Numbered from the stretch's first letter, positions 19,609 to 28,312 are shown. The stretch: 60,586 nucleotides of DNA from Halobacteriales archaeon QS_4_69_31 (GCA_003021655.1 PXRP01000024.1:1-60586); one strand, 5' to 3'. The notes: generated by a model not told the origin, from the sequence alone. Program-made: numbers and translations.

Positions 19609-21297
19609 TTACTGGCGGTCGGCCAGGCGCTCGACGCGCTCGATACTGTCGGCCTCGGTCGGGTCCAGGTCCTCGCGGACGCCCAGGAACCGCGGGAACC
19701 GCAGCGCGTACCCCGACGAGTAGGTCGGCGAGGGCTGTATCTCCTCGTAGCCCACCTCGAAGACGACCGCGGGCTCTATGTCCACCTCGGTCCCGTCCTC
19801 GCTCCGGACGTGGGGTTCCAGCAGGTCGGTCACCGCCTCGAGTTCCTCGTCGGTGATCCCGGTGGCGACCTTGCCGATGGTCTCGAATCGGGGACTGTTC
19901 GCGTCGGCCCCCGCCCCCCCGGCGTTTTCGGCCCGCGCGGCGAGCAGGAAAGTCCCGAGCAGGTTCGCGCGCCGGCCCTCGCCCCACTCGGCGCCGGTCA
20001 CCACGAGGTCCAGCGTCTCCACGTCGGGTTTGCGCTTGAGCCAGTTTTTCCCGCGGCGCCCGGGGGTGTAGGCCGACTCCGGGTTCTTGAGCATGATCCC
20101 CTCGTGACCCGCCGCCAGCGACTCGGACTCGATGGCGGCGATCTCGTCGGGGCCGTCCGACAGGTCGGGCGTCGAGACGACCGCTTCGTCCCCGAGGACC
20201 GACCGGAGGCGCTCGTGGCGCTCGACCAGGGGGGCGTCGAGCAGGTCGTCGCCGTCGGCGTGGAGGCAGTCGAACGCGCGGAACTGGACGGCGACGTCCT
20301 CGCGGGCGGCGGCCACGTCGTGTTTCCGGCGGAACCGCCGCAGGACCTCCTGGAAGGGCAGCGGCGCGCCGTCGTCGTCGACGGCGACCACCTCGCCGTC
20401 GAGGATCGCCGGGACGTCGGCCGCCCGCTCGACGGCCTCGACCACCTCCGGGAGCGGGTCGGTCACGTCCTCCATGTTGCGCGAGAACAGCGACACCTCG
20501 CTGCCGTCGTAGTGGACCTGGACGCGCGCGCCGTCGAACTTCCACTCGACGACGGCCTCGCCCCACGCGTCCAGGGCCTCGCGGACGCTGCCGGCCCGGG
20601 CGAGCATCGCACCCACCGGCCGGCCGACGACCAGTCCCAGGTCCGCCAGGCCCGCCTCGCCGTCCGTGCGGGCGACCACCGCCACCTCGCCGCAGTCGTT
20701 GGTGACCTGTATCGCCCGCTCGACCGTCTCGACGGGGGCGTCGAACGCCGCGGCGATGGCGTCGCGCACGGTCCCCTCGCCGACGCCGATGCGCATCTCC
20801 CCGAGGACGAGCCGCGCGAGATAGCGGGCCTCGTCGGGGCTCGCGTCGGTGAACAGCCCGAACAGCAGGTCGCGTTTCCTGTCCTGGCTGCCCGCCCCCT
20901 CGGCGGTCGCAAGCTCGCGCAACCGCGCGTCGACCGCCGCGACGGTCAACGTGTCGGTCCCGCCGTCGCCGAACGACGCCAGCCCCCGCTGTGAGCCGAA
21001 GTCGTAGGCGGCCGCTACCTCGCCGACGTCGCCGACCTCTGCCACGCGGGCCTCGACGTCCGCCGCCGAGACGTTCCGCCCGGCGGCCTTGGCTATCGCC
21101 TCGTAACACAGCGACGGCCCCACGTCGAGTTTCGTGGCGTCGTGGGCGGGGAAGACCCGCCCCTGGACGTAGCGCGTGACGACCGGGAGTTCGTCGCCGG
21201 CCGCCCGCAGAAGCTCCGTGACCGCCTCCCGGACCGCCCCGTCGGCGCTCTCGCCCTCTATCGCCCGCGCCCGCTCGGCGAAGGCGGCAAACTCCAT
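19609..21297 (-). CDS. ligA: ATP-dependent DNA ligase
   Basis: 562 residues, normal for archaeal ligase I. The N-terminal DNA-binding domain is residues 1-240. The adenylation motif is EWKFDGARVQVHY with the AMP-accepting Lys253 in KFDG. Later motifs include ILDGEVVAVDDDG, EGIMLKNPESAY and NWLKRKP. The C-terminal OB fold ends FPRFLGVREDLDP. It seals nicks in Okazaki-fragment joining and repair. Its ATG comes one base after the stop of the dehydratase gene upstream, so translation is probably coupled, an odd pairing of replication and sugar metabolism. Confidence 0.95.
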   Translation of the reverse strand: MEFAAFAERARAIEGESADGAVREAVTELLRAAGDELPVVTRYVQGRVFPAHDATKLDVGPSLCYEAIAKAAGRNVSAADVEARVAEVGDVGEVAAAYDFGSQRGLASFGDGGTDTLTVAAVDARLRELATAEGAGSQDRKRDLLFGLFTDASPDEARYLARLVLGEMRIGVGEGTVRDAIAAAFDAPVETVERAIQVTNDCGEVAVVARTDGEAGLADLGLVVGRPVGAMLARAGSVREALDAWGEAVVEWKFDGARVQVHYDGSEVSLFSRNMEDVTDPLPEVVEAVERAADVPAILDGEVVAVDDDGAPLPFQEVLRRFRRKHDVAAAREDVAVQFRAFDCLHADGDDLLDAPLVERHERLRSVLGDEAVVSTPDLSDGPDEIAAIESESLAAGHEGIMLKNPESAYTPGRRGKNWLKRKPDVETLDLVVTGAEWGEGRRANLLGTFLLAARAENAGGAGADANSPRFETIGKVATGITDEELEAVTDLLEPHVRSEDGTEVDIEPAVVFEVGYEEIQPSPTYSSGYALRFPRFLGVREDLDPTEADSIERVERLADRQ

Positions 21298-21298
21298 C

Positions 21299-22537
21299 CT
21301 ACGCCTCGTCGAATAGCGTCTCGCCGTCGACCATGTGCGCTTCGACGGTGTCCATGTCGAGCGTGACGCCGATCCCCGGCTTCTCGGGGACCGTGATGTA
21401 GCCGTCCTCGATGACGTCCTCCTCGATGAGGTCGGCCCACCAGTCGAGTTCGTAGGAGTGGTACTCGACGGCCAGGGAGTTCGGCAACGCGGCGCCGACG
21501 TGGGCGCTTGCCATCGTCCCGACCGGCGAGGAGACGTTGTGCATGGCGACGGGCACGTAGTACTGGTTTGCGACGTCGCCGATCTTCCGGGTCTCGCGCA
21601 TGCCGCCGACTTTCGGCATGTCGGGCGCGATGATGTCGACCGCCTGGTTCTCGACGAGGCGGCGTTCCTCCGTGACGCGGTAGCGGTTCTCGCCGGCGCA
21701 GATGGGCGTCTTCGTCGAGCGGGTGACTTCCCGCTGGACCTCCAGGTTCTCCGGCGGAACGGGGTCTTCGAGCCACCAGACGTCGTACTCCTCGACCGCG
21801 TCGGCGAGTCGCATGGCCGACCCGCCCGAGAACGTCCAGTGGCAGTCGAAGGCCACGTCTGCGCGGTCTCTGACGCGTTCGGTGACCCGCTCGACGATCG
21901 CGGCCTTGTGACGGATCTCGCCGGGCCGGAGGTGGCGGTTGGCTCGGTCTTTCTCGTGGCCCGAGGTGACGTCGAGGTCGAACTTCAGGGCGTCGTAGCC
22001 CAGTTCCTCGACGACGCGCTCGGCCTCGTCGGCACAGGCCGCGGCGTCGGCCTCCTCTTCGGTGTGACAGTCACAGTAGACGCGCATCTCGTCGCGGTAC
22101 TTCCCGCCCAGGAGCTGGTAGGCGGGTATCTCCAGGATCTTCCCCGCGAGGTCGTGTAACGCCACCTCGATACCGGCGATAGCCGAGACGGTGACCCCCT
22201 CGACCGAGCCCTCGCCGGACATCTTCTGGACGAGGTGTTCGTAGAGCCGGTCGATGTCCAGCGGGTTCTCTCCCCGGACGAACGGAGCCATCCGCTCTAT
22301 CAGTTCGGGGACGCCGGCCCCCCAGTAGGCCTCGCCGGTCCCCGTGATGCCGGCGTCCGTGTAGACTCGTACCAGCGTCCACGGGAAGTTCCCGTCGACC
22401 ATCGTACACTGCACGTCCGTTATCTCGACGTCCCGCCCGCCGCCACGTTTGGCCCCCACACCCATCGTCTCCGCGGACAGCTCCCGGTTCGTGTACTCCG
22501 CGTTCGGGTCGTGGAGCTCCTCGTAGTTCCGTCCCAT
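21299..22537 (-). CDS. gnaD: Enolase-superfamily D-gluconate/galactonate dehydratase-like enzyme
   Basis: 412 residues. The N-terminal cap is LHDPNAEYTNRELSAETMGV onward. The barrel has ALKFDLDV, VAFDCHWTFSGG, WWLEDPVPPENLEVQ and ICAGENRYR as metal-ligand strands. It then has PDMPKVGGMRET and MHNVSSPVGTMAS, where the His is the general acid/base. It strongly recalls the haloarchaeal gluconate dehydratase that feeds the semi-phosphorylative Entner-Doudoroff pathway (dehydration to 2-keto-3-deoxygluconate). The symbol rests on that resemblance from memory, not a search. It is immediately upstream of the ligase gene. The long N-terminal extension before the cap is a feature of this haloarchaeal group. 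Confidence 0.82.
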   Translation of the reverse strand: MGRNYEELHDPNAEYTNRELSAETMGVGAKRGGGRDVEITDVQCTMVDGNFPWTLVRVYTDAGITGTGEAYWGAGVPELIERMAPFVRGENPLDIDRLYEHLVQKMSGEGSVEGVTVSAIAGIEVALHDLAGKILEIPAYQLLGGKYRDEMRVYCDCHTEEEADAAACADEAERVVEELGYDALKFDLDVTSGHEKDRANRHLRPGEIRHKAAIVERVTERVRDRADVAFDCHWTFSGGSAMRLADAVEEYDVWWLEDPVPPENLEVQREVTRSTKTPICAGENRYRVTEERRLVENQAVDIIAPDMPKVGGMRETRKIGDVANQYYVPVAMHNVSSPVGTMASAHVGAALPNSLAVEYHSYELDWWADLIEEDVIEDGYITVPEKPGIGVTLDMDTVEAHMVDGETLFDEA

Positions 22538-22576
22538 GGCGCCGGCTATGCTCTCCAGTACAAAAGTGTGGCCGGA

Positions 22577-23116
22577 TCAGATGTCGACCGGCGGGTCGAC
22601 CGCGTCGGTGTCGACCTCCTCTTTGAGGTCCCGCAGCCGGTCGAGCAACGCCGCGTACTCCTCGCTGGCTTCGAGTTCGGCCGCGCTCTTCTCGAGCCTG
22701 AGCGTCGCCACCTTCGAGGCCAGCGAGAGGTACTCCCGCGTGGCCTCCTCGTGGCTCAGCCGCTCGATGGTCCCCTTGACGACCTGCTCCAGTTGTTCGC
22801 GTTCGACCGGCTTGAGCAGGTAGTCGTCGAACCCCATGTCCACGATGTCGAACCCAGGGTCGGCCGCGGTTACCATCACGACGCCACAGGTCAGCCCGCG
22901 CTCGCGGGTCGTCTCGAGTACTTCCCGCCCCGAGAGCCGGTGCATCCGCCGGTCGAGCAACACCACGTCGACGTCCTCGGTCACCTTCTCCAGTGCCGTC
23001 TCGCCGTCGTAGGCCGTCTCGACCGCGTACCGGTCCGAGAGCTGGCGGGCGTAGACGTCCGCGACCGCCTCGTCGTCGTCGACCACCAGCACCGTCGCCG
23101 TCCCCGGGGAGGCCAT
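22577..23116 (-). CDS. Response regulator with HalX domain
   Basis: 179 residues. The receiver domain has the acidic pocket VVDDDE (residues 11-16), phospho-accepting Asp55 in VVLLDRRM, TAAD and the switch Lys in LLKPV. The last ~65 residues form the HalX helical domain (YLSLASKVATLRLEKSAAEL), common in haloarchaeal regulators and without a DNA-binding motif. ATG 23116 is preferred to a GTG three codons earlier. No histidine kinase is next to it, so its partner is elsewhere. Confidence 0.88.
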   Translation of the reverse strand: MASPGTATVLVVDDDEAVADVYARQLSDRYAVETAYDGETALEKVTEDVDVVLLDRRMHRLSGREVLETTRERGLTCGVVMVTAADPGFDIVDMGFDDYLLKPVEREQLEQVVKGTIERLSHEEATREYLSLASKVATLRLEKSAAELEASEEYAALLDRLRDLKEEVDTDAVDPPVDI

Positions 23117-23167
23117 GTCCCGCACTTGTCGAGTCGTCGATTTATCTCTTTATACGGTAATCTGATA

Positions 23168-23275
23168 GGTCGGCTCACAGAACACGAGAGGACGGCCCCG
23201 CGACCGTCGCCGTCGACGACCCCGACGCGCTGGTCGCGGGTCGGCTCACAGAACACGAGAGGACGGCCCCGCGAC
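23168..23275 (+). repeat. Two perfect 37-bp direct repeats, 71 bp apart, plus a degenerate third
   Basis: Copies at 23168-23204 and 23239-23275 are identical over 37 bases, starting GGTCGGCTCACAGAACACGA and ending GGCCCCGCGAC. A weaker relative (GAGCGGACGGCCACGCGAC) is at about 23299-23317. They fill most of the 271-base gap between the response regulator (start 23116) and the zinc-ribbon gene (stop 23388). No gene is seen there. They could be a duplicated regulatory block upstream of the response regulator or a slippage product. Confidence 0.85.
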
Positions 23276-23387
23276 GGGAGTCGAGGGCCCTGCGATGTGA
23301 GCGGACGGCCACGCGACACGGGGGCGGAGACGGGACGTCCGGCCACACTGGTGCGTCGCGGCGCCGGTCGGTGTGCCCGTTGGCCCC

Positions 23388-23582
23388 TCAGGCCAGTCGG
23401 TCTCCCGGCCAGTCGGTCCGGCAGGCGTCCGAACAGAAGTGTCGCGTCTCGACGGTCCCGTCCTCGACCCAGGTGACCACCCTGTGGTCCGTGTCCTCGG
23501 CGAGCGGCGTCCCGCAGGTGGTACACGCCGGCGCTTCGTCCTCCGAGACGTCCTCGTTGAGATCCGATGTCGGGTCGACCAT
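23388..23582 (-). CDS. Small zinc-ribbon protein (haloarchaeal DUF7576-like)
   Basis: 64 residues from ATG 23582. Two Cys pairs, CTTCG near the start and CSDAC near the end, with DHRVVTWVEDG between them, make a single zinc ribbon. Haloarchaea have many such small proteins beginning MVDPTSDL, which is why the internal ATG is chosen over one at 23621 that would add 13 residues. No function is known to me. It stands alone between a repeat region and the nucleotidyltransferase. Confidence 0.72.
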   Translation of the reverse strand: MVDPTSDLNEDVSEDEAPACTTCGTPLAEDTDHRVVTWVEDGTVETRHFCSDACRTDWPGDRLA

Positions 23583-23654
23583 GTACCAGGCGTGCGGACG
23601 AACCCACTTAACCGCATACATACGGGACCGTCGGACGCCCCCCGGTGGGCGACC

Positions 23655-24845
23655 CTACCGGTCGCGGTCGATGCGCTCGCCGGGCGCGCTCGTCGCACCG
23701 GGGGAGAGGCGGACCCCCGGGTCGATGCTCGTGTTGATACCCGTCTTGACGCCGGGACCGGCGACGACGCCGAACTTCCGGCGGCCGGTCGAGACGCGTT
23801 CGCCCCTGACGGTAAAGGAGATGTCGGCGCCGTCGTGGCGGAGGTTCGCCACCTTCGTGCCGGCGCCGAGGTTGACGCCGGTCCCGAGGACGCTGTCGCC
23901 GACGTAGGCGTGGTGGGGGACGTTCGTGTCCCGCATGACGACGCTGTTTTTCACCTCGACGGCGTTGCCGACGTGGGTGTCCTCCGCGAGGAGCGTCGCG
24001 CCCCTGACGTAGGCGTTGGGGCCGAGGTCGGCGCCCGAGCGGACGAGTGCCGGCCCCTCGACGACGACGCCGGCGTCGACGGTCGCGCCGGCCTCGACGA
24101 CGACGTCCCCACGGAGGTCGGCGCCGGGGTGGACCTCGCCGTCGACCCGCCGGTCGAGTTCGCCGAGTTTCCACTCGTTGGCCGCCAGCAGTTCCCAGGG
24201 GCGGCCACACCCCAGCCAGCGGTCGACGGTCACCGTCCTGACCGACCGGTCCTCGATGACGCGGGCGAGGACGTCCGTGATCTCGTGTTCGCCGCGGTCG
24301 CTCAGCGGGACGTCGAGCCAGTCGCGGGCCGCCGCGGGGAAGACGTACGCGCCGACGTTGACGAGGTCCGTGCTCGGGTCCGAGGGTTTCTCGACGACGC
24401 CCGTGACGACCCCGTCGGAGAGTTCGACGACGCCGTAGCTGGTGGGGTCCTCGACGCGGCAGGTGCCGATGACCGGCCCGTCGCGGCCGGCCGCCAGCAG
24501 GTCCGCCAGCGACCCCTCGTCGTAGAGGTCGTCGCCGTTGAGCACGGCGAAGGGCCCGTCGAGGTACTCGCGGGCGCACTGGACGGCGTGTGCGGTCCCG
24601 AGCTGCTCGCCCTGGACGGCGTACTCGACGGGGACGCCGCGGTACTCGGAGTCGAAGTATTCCCTGACGGCGTCGGCCTCGTAGCCGACGACCACGACGA
24701 GTTCGTCGACGCCGGCCTCGACGGCGGCGTCGGCCGTGTGGGCGACCAGCGGTCTGTCGGCGACGGGCAACATCGGCTTGGGCAACGACGCGGTCAGCGG
24801 ACGCATGCGCGTCCCCTCGCCGGCCGCGAGAAGCACCGCTTGCAT
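23655..24845 (-). CDS. GlmU-like sugar-1-phosphate nucleotidyltransferase with left-handed beta-helix
   Basis: 396 residues. The N-terminal domain starts MQAVLLAAGEGTRMRPLT followed by PKPMLPVADRP, the nucleotide-binding signature, with FAVLNGDDLY holding the metal Asp. From about residue 245 the protein becomes a hexapeptide-repeat beta-helix (GADLRGDVVVEAGATVDAGV and onward). This is the layout of archaeal bifunctional GlmU-like enzymes, which form UDP-GlcNAc and may acetylate glucosamine-1-phosphate; glucose-1-phosphate thymidylyltransferase is the alternative. It serves cell-surface glycan synthesis. ATG 24845 gives the usual N-terminus. Confidence 0.87.
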   Translation of the reverse strand: MQAVLLAAGEGTRMRPLTASLPKPMLPVADRPLVAHTADAAVEAGVDELVVVVGYEADAVREYFDSEYRGVPVEYAVQGEQLGTAHAVQCAREYLDGPFAVLNGDDLYDEGSLADLLAAGRDGPVIGTCRVEDPTSYGVVELSDGVVTGVVEKPSDPSTDLVNVGAYVFPAAARDWLDVPLSDRGEHEITDVLARVIEDRSVRTVTVDRWLGCGRPWELLAANEWKLGELDRRVDGEVHPGADLRGDVVVEAGATVDAGVVVEGPALVRSGADLGPNAYVRGATLLAEDTHVGNAVEVKNSVVMRDTNVPHHAYVGDSVLGTGVNLGAGTKVANLRHDGADISFTVRGERVSTGRRKFGVVAGPGVKTGINTSIDPGVRLSPGATSAPGERIDRDR

Positions 24846-24908
24846 ACCAGGGGCCAGACCCGCCCCGTTCAAAGAGCTACCGCTGTCGCTCGGTCCTGTG
24901 TGACCGCG

Positions 24909-24920
24909 ACACATATTTGA
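24909..24920 (+). promoter_or_regulatory. TATA-like box for the DUF7344-type gene
   Basis: CACATATTTGAG lies about 30 bases before ATG 24947, inside the 101-base gap to the divergent nucleotidyltransferase gene. The spacing predicts a leaderless message and fixes the start at 24947 rather than an upstream in-frame ATG at 24917. Confidence 0.5.
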
Positions 24921-24946
24921 GTCGGCCCGCTGTAGAGCCACGTACA

Positions 24947-25300
24947 ATGATACCGTCTGACAAGGAGGGGACGACGGAGGACACGTCTATGTTGCCCGAG
25001 GACGTCATCGAGGACCTGGTGACCGACGAGGGGTGTCGGGCGGTCCTGTCGCATCTGGCCGCTCGCGACGACCCGGTGACCGTCGACGACCTGGCGCGTG
25101 CGCTGGCCGCGAGCGAGGCCGGCGTCCCGGAGGACACGGTCGGCGACGAGGCCGTCACGACCCACCGCGAGGCGCTGTTCCAGCGCTACCTGCCGAAACT
25201 GACGCCGACGGGCGTCGTCGAGTACGACTCGCTTCTGTGTACCGTGGCGCTGGACACCGACGACGAACGGCTCCGCTCGCGGCTGCCGTCACGGAACTGA
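24947..25300 (+). CDS. Haloarchaeal winged-helix-like protein (DUF7344-type)
   Basis: 117 residues, acidic. The pattern ALSHLAARD-like first helix (VLSHLAARDDPVTVDDLARA), a central variable part, then HREALFQRYLPKLTPTGVVE and YDSLLCTV resembles the widespread haloarchaeal DUF7344 domain, a predicted winged helix. No partner or target can be named. It is followed after 50 bases by GTP cyclohydrolase III on the same strand. Confidence 0.65.
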   Translation: MIPSDKEGTTEDTSMLPEDVIEDLVTDEGCRAVLSHLAARDDPVTVDDLARALAASEAGVPEDTVGDEAVTTHREALFQRYLPKLTPTGVVEYDSLLCTVALDTDDERLRSRLPSRN

Positions 25301-25350
25301 GACGGAACGGAACGAAACACACAAGACTGGAACGGACTCACCCATCCGTA

Positions 25351-26118
25351 GTGACGAACACGCAGGTCACGCACATCCAGATCGACAACTACGGGCCGTG
25401 GACGGTGACGCCGGAACCGCGCCGGGAGGTCGACCTCCAGACGCTGCAGTCGCGCCTCTACGCCGACCTCTCGCAGCTGGTGGGCAACCGCGGTGGCTAC
25501 GTCTTCTTCACGCGGTTCGACAACATGGTCGCGGTGACAAACGGGCTGGACATGGCCGACCACGAACTGATCCAGAAGTCCGTCGGCAACCGCTACCCGG
25601 TGACGATGAGCCTGAGCGTCGCCACGGGGACCGACCCCGTCGCCGCCCTGGGGTCGGCCACCGAACAGCTTCAGGCCGCCGGGAGCGCCCAGGACGACAC
25701 GCGCCGCGAGATCCTCCGCGGGCGGACCATCGACGGGGAGTTCCGGAGCGACGACGACGTCCAGATCGCACACTTCGACGTCAACGACGCCACCGGGAAG
25801 TACACCGACCGACTCAACGAGTTCGACACGTTCATCCACATCGAACAGGGGTACGCCGAACTGATGCGCCACATGCGCGAGCGCCACGACTCCCTGTCGT
25901 TTTTCGTCGGCGGCGACAACGTCATCGCGGTCTGTCCCGCGCTGGGTCCCGCGGAGTACCGCGAGGTCGTCGAGCACGTCAGCGCCACCGTCGACGTGGA
26001 CCTGAAGGTCGGCGTCGGCCGCGGCGAACTCGCTCAGGACGCCGGGATGGACGCCAAACACGCCCTCGAGACGTGCCGTGCGACGGGTGCCGACGTGCGC
26101 TTCGCCTGGGACCCCTGA
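25351..26118 (+). CDS. gch3: GTP cyclohydrolase III (IIa)
   Basis: 255 residues starting at a GTG. The opening THIQIDNYGPWTVTPEPRRE is characteristic of the family. FFTRFDNMVAVTNG and SFFVGGDNVIAVCP are the two nucleotidyl-cyclase-like metal-binding motifs of the duplicated ferredoxin-like halves. The enzyme turns GTP into a formylamino-pyrimidine nucleotide (FAPy), the first step of archaeal riboflavin and F420 synthesis. The GTG is accepted because no ATG lies between it and the conserved start. No other riboflavin gene is in the window. Confidence 0.92.
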   Translation: MTNTQVTHIQIDNYGPWTVTPEPRREVDLQTLQSRLYADLSQLVGNRGGYVFFTRFDNMVAVTNGLDMADHELIQKSVGNRYPVTMSLSVATGTDPVAALGSATEQLQAAGSAQDDTRREILRGRTIDGEFRSDDDVQIAHFDVNDATGKYTDRLNEFDTFIHIEQGYAELMRHMRERHDSLSFFVGGDNVIAVCPALGPAEYREVVEHVSATVDVDLKVGVGRGELAQDAGMDAKHALETCRATGADVRFAWDP

Positions 26119-26229
26119 GAACTCACCTGCTCGCGCGGCCGGGCCGGGGACCGACCTAGCAACTACGAACGAACGGGGCATAAGCGTGGTGCAAGTACCT
26201 TTTAGACCGTGTGCGTGAAACTCACACCC

Positions 26230-26790
26230 ATGGAACCAGATGCGACGGTCAGGGAGGTCATGAACAGGGAGTATCTGGGGGTGAGCGAATCCGACACCGT
26301 CGGCGAGACGGCGTCGATGATGCTCGACGACGGCGCCGAGGTCGTCGTGGTAGTCCGGGGGAGCGAGCCGGTGGGGATCATGACGGAGCGCGACGCGCTG
26401 GCGGCGGTCGTCGAAGGCTCCCAAGACGCGGCGGTCGCCGACGCGATGACGCCGTCGGTCCCGACGGTTCCGCCGGACGCCTCCGTCCAGGAGGCGGCCG
26501 CAGAGATGTCGACCCGCGACACACAACGCCTCGTGGTCAGCGACGGAAACCGGCCGGTCGGCGTCGTCAGCGAACACGACCTCATCACGACCTCGCCCTT
26601 CGCCACCCCGCCGGACGCGACCGGCGACCCGGACCTGGCGGTCGCCGGCCACCCCGGCGAGCGAGCCGGCGAGGGGTCCGCCGAACACGCCTTCGAGGAC
26701 CAGTCTATCTGTGAGGCCTGTGGTTCGTTCGCACGGGACCTGGTCCAGTTCAACGGGCAACTGCTCTGTGGCGACTGCCGGGATATTTAG
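26230..26790 (+). CDS. CBS-domain pair with C-terminal zinc ribbon
   Basis: 186 residues. Two CBS motifs: VREVMNREYLGVSESDTVGE with VGIMTERDALAAV, and VADAMTPSVPTVPPDASVQE with VGVVSEHDLI. After a short linker, CEACG and CGDC form a zinc ribbon at the very end. CBS pairs bind adenosyl nucleotides and sense energy or SAM; the ribbon suggests a protein or nucleic-acid partner. ATG 26230 is preferred because a TATA-like CTTTTAG lies about 30 bases upstream and an earlier in-frame ATG (26209) overlaps it. Confidence 0.85.
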   Translation: MEPDATVREVMNREYLGVSESDTVGETASMMLDDGAEVVVVVRGSEPVGIMTERDALAAVVEGSQDAAVADAMTPSVPTVPPDASVQEAAAEMSTRDTQRLVVSDGNRPVGVVSEHDLITTSPFATPPDATGDPDLAVAGHPGERAGEGSAEHAFEDQSICEACGSFARDLVQFNGQLLCGDCRDI

Positions 26791-26873
26791 GGTCGGCCGA
26801 CCGACTGGACGGCCTCGCTCACGGGGCCACACGCACGACGGGATGGGGATCCGGGAGGCCCGCCCTCCCAGCA

Positions 26874-26884
26874 TTTTTATATAG
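26874..26884 (+). promoter_or_regulatory. Strong TATA box of the permuted substrate-binding protein gene
   Basis: TTTTTATATAG sits about 27-35 bases before ATG 26909. It is one of the clearest TATA boxes in the window and argues that the unusual gene downstream is expressed. Confidence 0.65.
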
Positions 26885-26908
26885 TGGGGACGAAAAGTGT
26901 CGCCTGAC

Positions 26909-28312
26909 ATGTCACGCAATGTGCGGCGGCGGCAGGTGATCCGGGGTATCGGTGCTGCAGGCATCGCGGGCCTGGCCGGGTGTGCATCGAACGACGATGG
27001 TGGCGACGGTGACGGTGGTGGCGACGGAGACAGTGGTGGCGACGGTAGTGGCGACGGTGGTGGCGACGGCGACGGCGGGATGACGACCACCGGAGACATG
27101 GGTGGCGGCGAGGTCGGTCCGGACGTCCTGAACGTCATCGGCTATCCCACGAGCGGGGTCCAGCTGTTCAGGGACTTCTACTCCGAGTACAGCGCCGACG
27201 ACGTCGACATCGTGGTCCCCGACGGGATGCGCGACGCCGAGATGCAGGCCGAGGTCGGGAACCCGATGGAGAACGTCGTCGGGACGGCGCCGGCCGGTAA
27301 CGGCCCGAACTACGACACGTTCACGTCGATGTACGAGGACGAGTACGGCGATTCGCCGGGCGTGTTCACCTCCCAGACGTTCGACGCCGTCGCGATCTTG
27401 ATCCTGGCGAACGCGGCCGCCGGCAAGAACTCGGGGCAGGCGGTCCGCGACCAGATACGCCGGGTCGCCAACCCGGGCGGCATGGAGGTCGGCCCCGACA
27501 ACCTCGTCGAGGGGGTCAACGCCGCTGCCAACGGCGAGGACGTCGACTACCGCGGCGCCTCCAGCACGACGGACTTCGACCAGCGCGGCGACCCGGCGGC
27601 GGCGGCCTACAACGTCTGGGAGTTCGCGCCCGACACCGACGCCGGGACAGAGAACATCGACACGATCAGCTTCCAGGCCGAACCGGGCGGCGACATGGCC
27701 GACGAGGCGCCCGGCGGGACCGACCGGACCGTGATGGTCGGGCTCATCCTGCCGGAGTCGGGCGACCTGGCGCCGGTCGGCGCCGCGATGATAAGCGCCG
27801 GCGAACTCGCCGCCCAGGTCGTCTCGGAGGGCGACGCCAACGTCGACGTCGACCTGGCCTTCGAGGACACCCAGACCGACCCGCAGGCCGGTATCAGCGC
27901 CGCCGAATCGCTCATCAACGAGGGGTACCCCTGTATCGCGGGGCCCGCCTCGTCCGGCGTTAACGTCCCCGTCAGCAAGCAGGTGTTCATCCCCAACGAG
28001 GTTGTCGGCTGTTCGCCGTCGAGTACGGCGCTGTCGGTCTCGTTCCTCGAGGACGACGACTACGTCTTCCGGACGGCCCCCAGCGACCTCCTCCAGGGGC
28101 AGGTGATGGCACAGGTGGCCGCCGAGCGTGTCGGCGCCGAATCCACCTCGACGATGTACGTCAACAACGACTACGGCCAGCAACTCTCCGACCAGTACAC
28201 CACGTCGTTCACGGAGGACCACGACGGCGAGGCGCTCCACACCGTCGCCTTCGAGAAACAGCAGTCGTCGTACAGTTCGCGCATCCAGGAAGCGCTCTCG
28301 AGTTCGTCGTAA
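26909..28312 (+). CDS. Branched-chain amino-acid-type ABC substrate-binding lipoprotein, apparently circularly permuted
   Basis: 467 residues. A Tat-type signal (RRRQVIRGIG) and lipobox ending GLAGC (Cys25) are followed by a Gly/Asp-rich linker to about residue 68. The mature part belongs to the LivJ/LivK type I binding-protein fold, but the order is swapped. Residues 69-258 (PDVLNVIGYPTSGVQLFRDF ... DTISFQAE) match what is normally the C-terminal half. Residues 274-467 (TVMVGLILPESGDLAPVGAA ... SSYSSRIQEALSSSS) match what is normally the N-terminal half. A 15-residue PGG-rich linker joins them. All expected segments appear once, so the protein could fold. It would feed substrate to livHMGF, which is convergent at 28380-32456. 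Being convergent, it is not in that operon. Confidence 0.88.
   Translation: MSRNVRRRQVIRGIGAAGIAGLAGCASNDDGGDGDGGGDGDSGGDGSGDGGGDGDGGMTTTGDMGGGEVGPDVLNVIGYPTSGVQLFRDFYSEYSADDVDIVVPDGMRDAEMQAEVGNPMENVVGTAPAGNGPNYDTFTSMYEDEYGDSPGVFTSQTFDAVAILILANAAAGKNSGQAVRDQIRRVANPGGMEVGPDNLVEGVNAAANGEDVDYRGASSTTDFDQRGDPAAAAYNVWEFAPDTDAGTENIDTISFQAEPGGDMADEAPGGTDRTVMVGLILPESGDLAPVGAAMISAGELAAQVVSEGDANVDVDLAFEDTQTDPQAGISAAESLINEGYPCIAGPASSGVNVPVSKQVFIPNEVVGCSPSSTALSVSFLEDDDYVFRTAPSDLLQGQVMAQVAAERVGAESTSTMYVNNDYGQQLSDQYTTSFTEDHDGEALHTVAFEKQQSSYSSRIQEALSSSS

Noticed and set aside
23168..23317. CRISPR array
   Set aside because: Only two exact copies, one spacing, and no cas genes.
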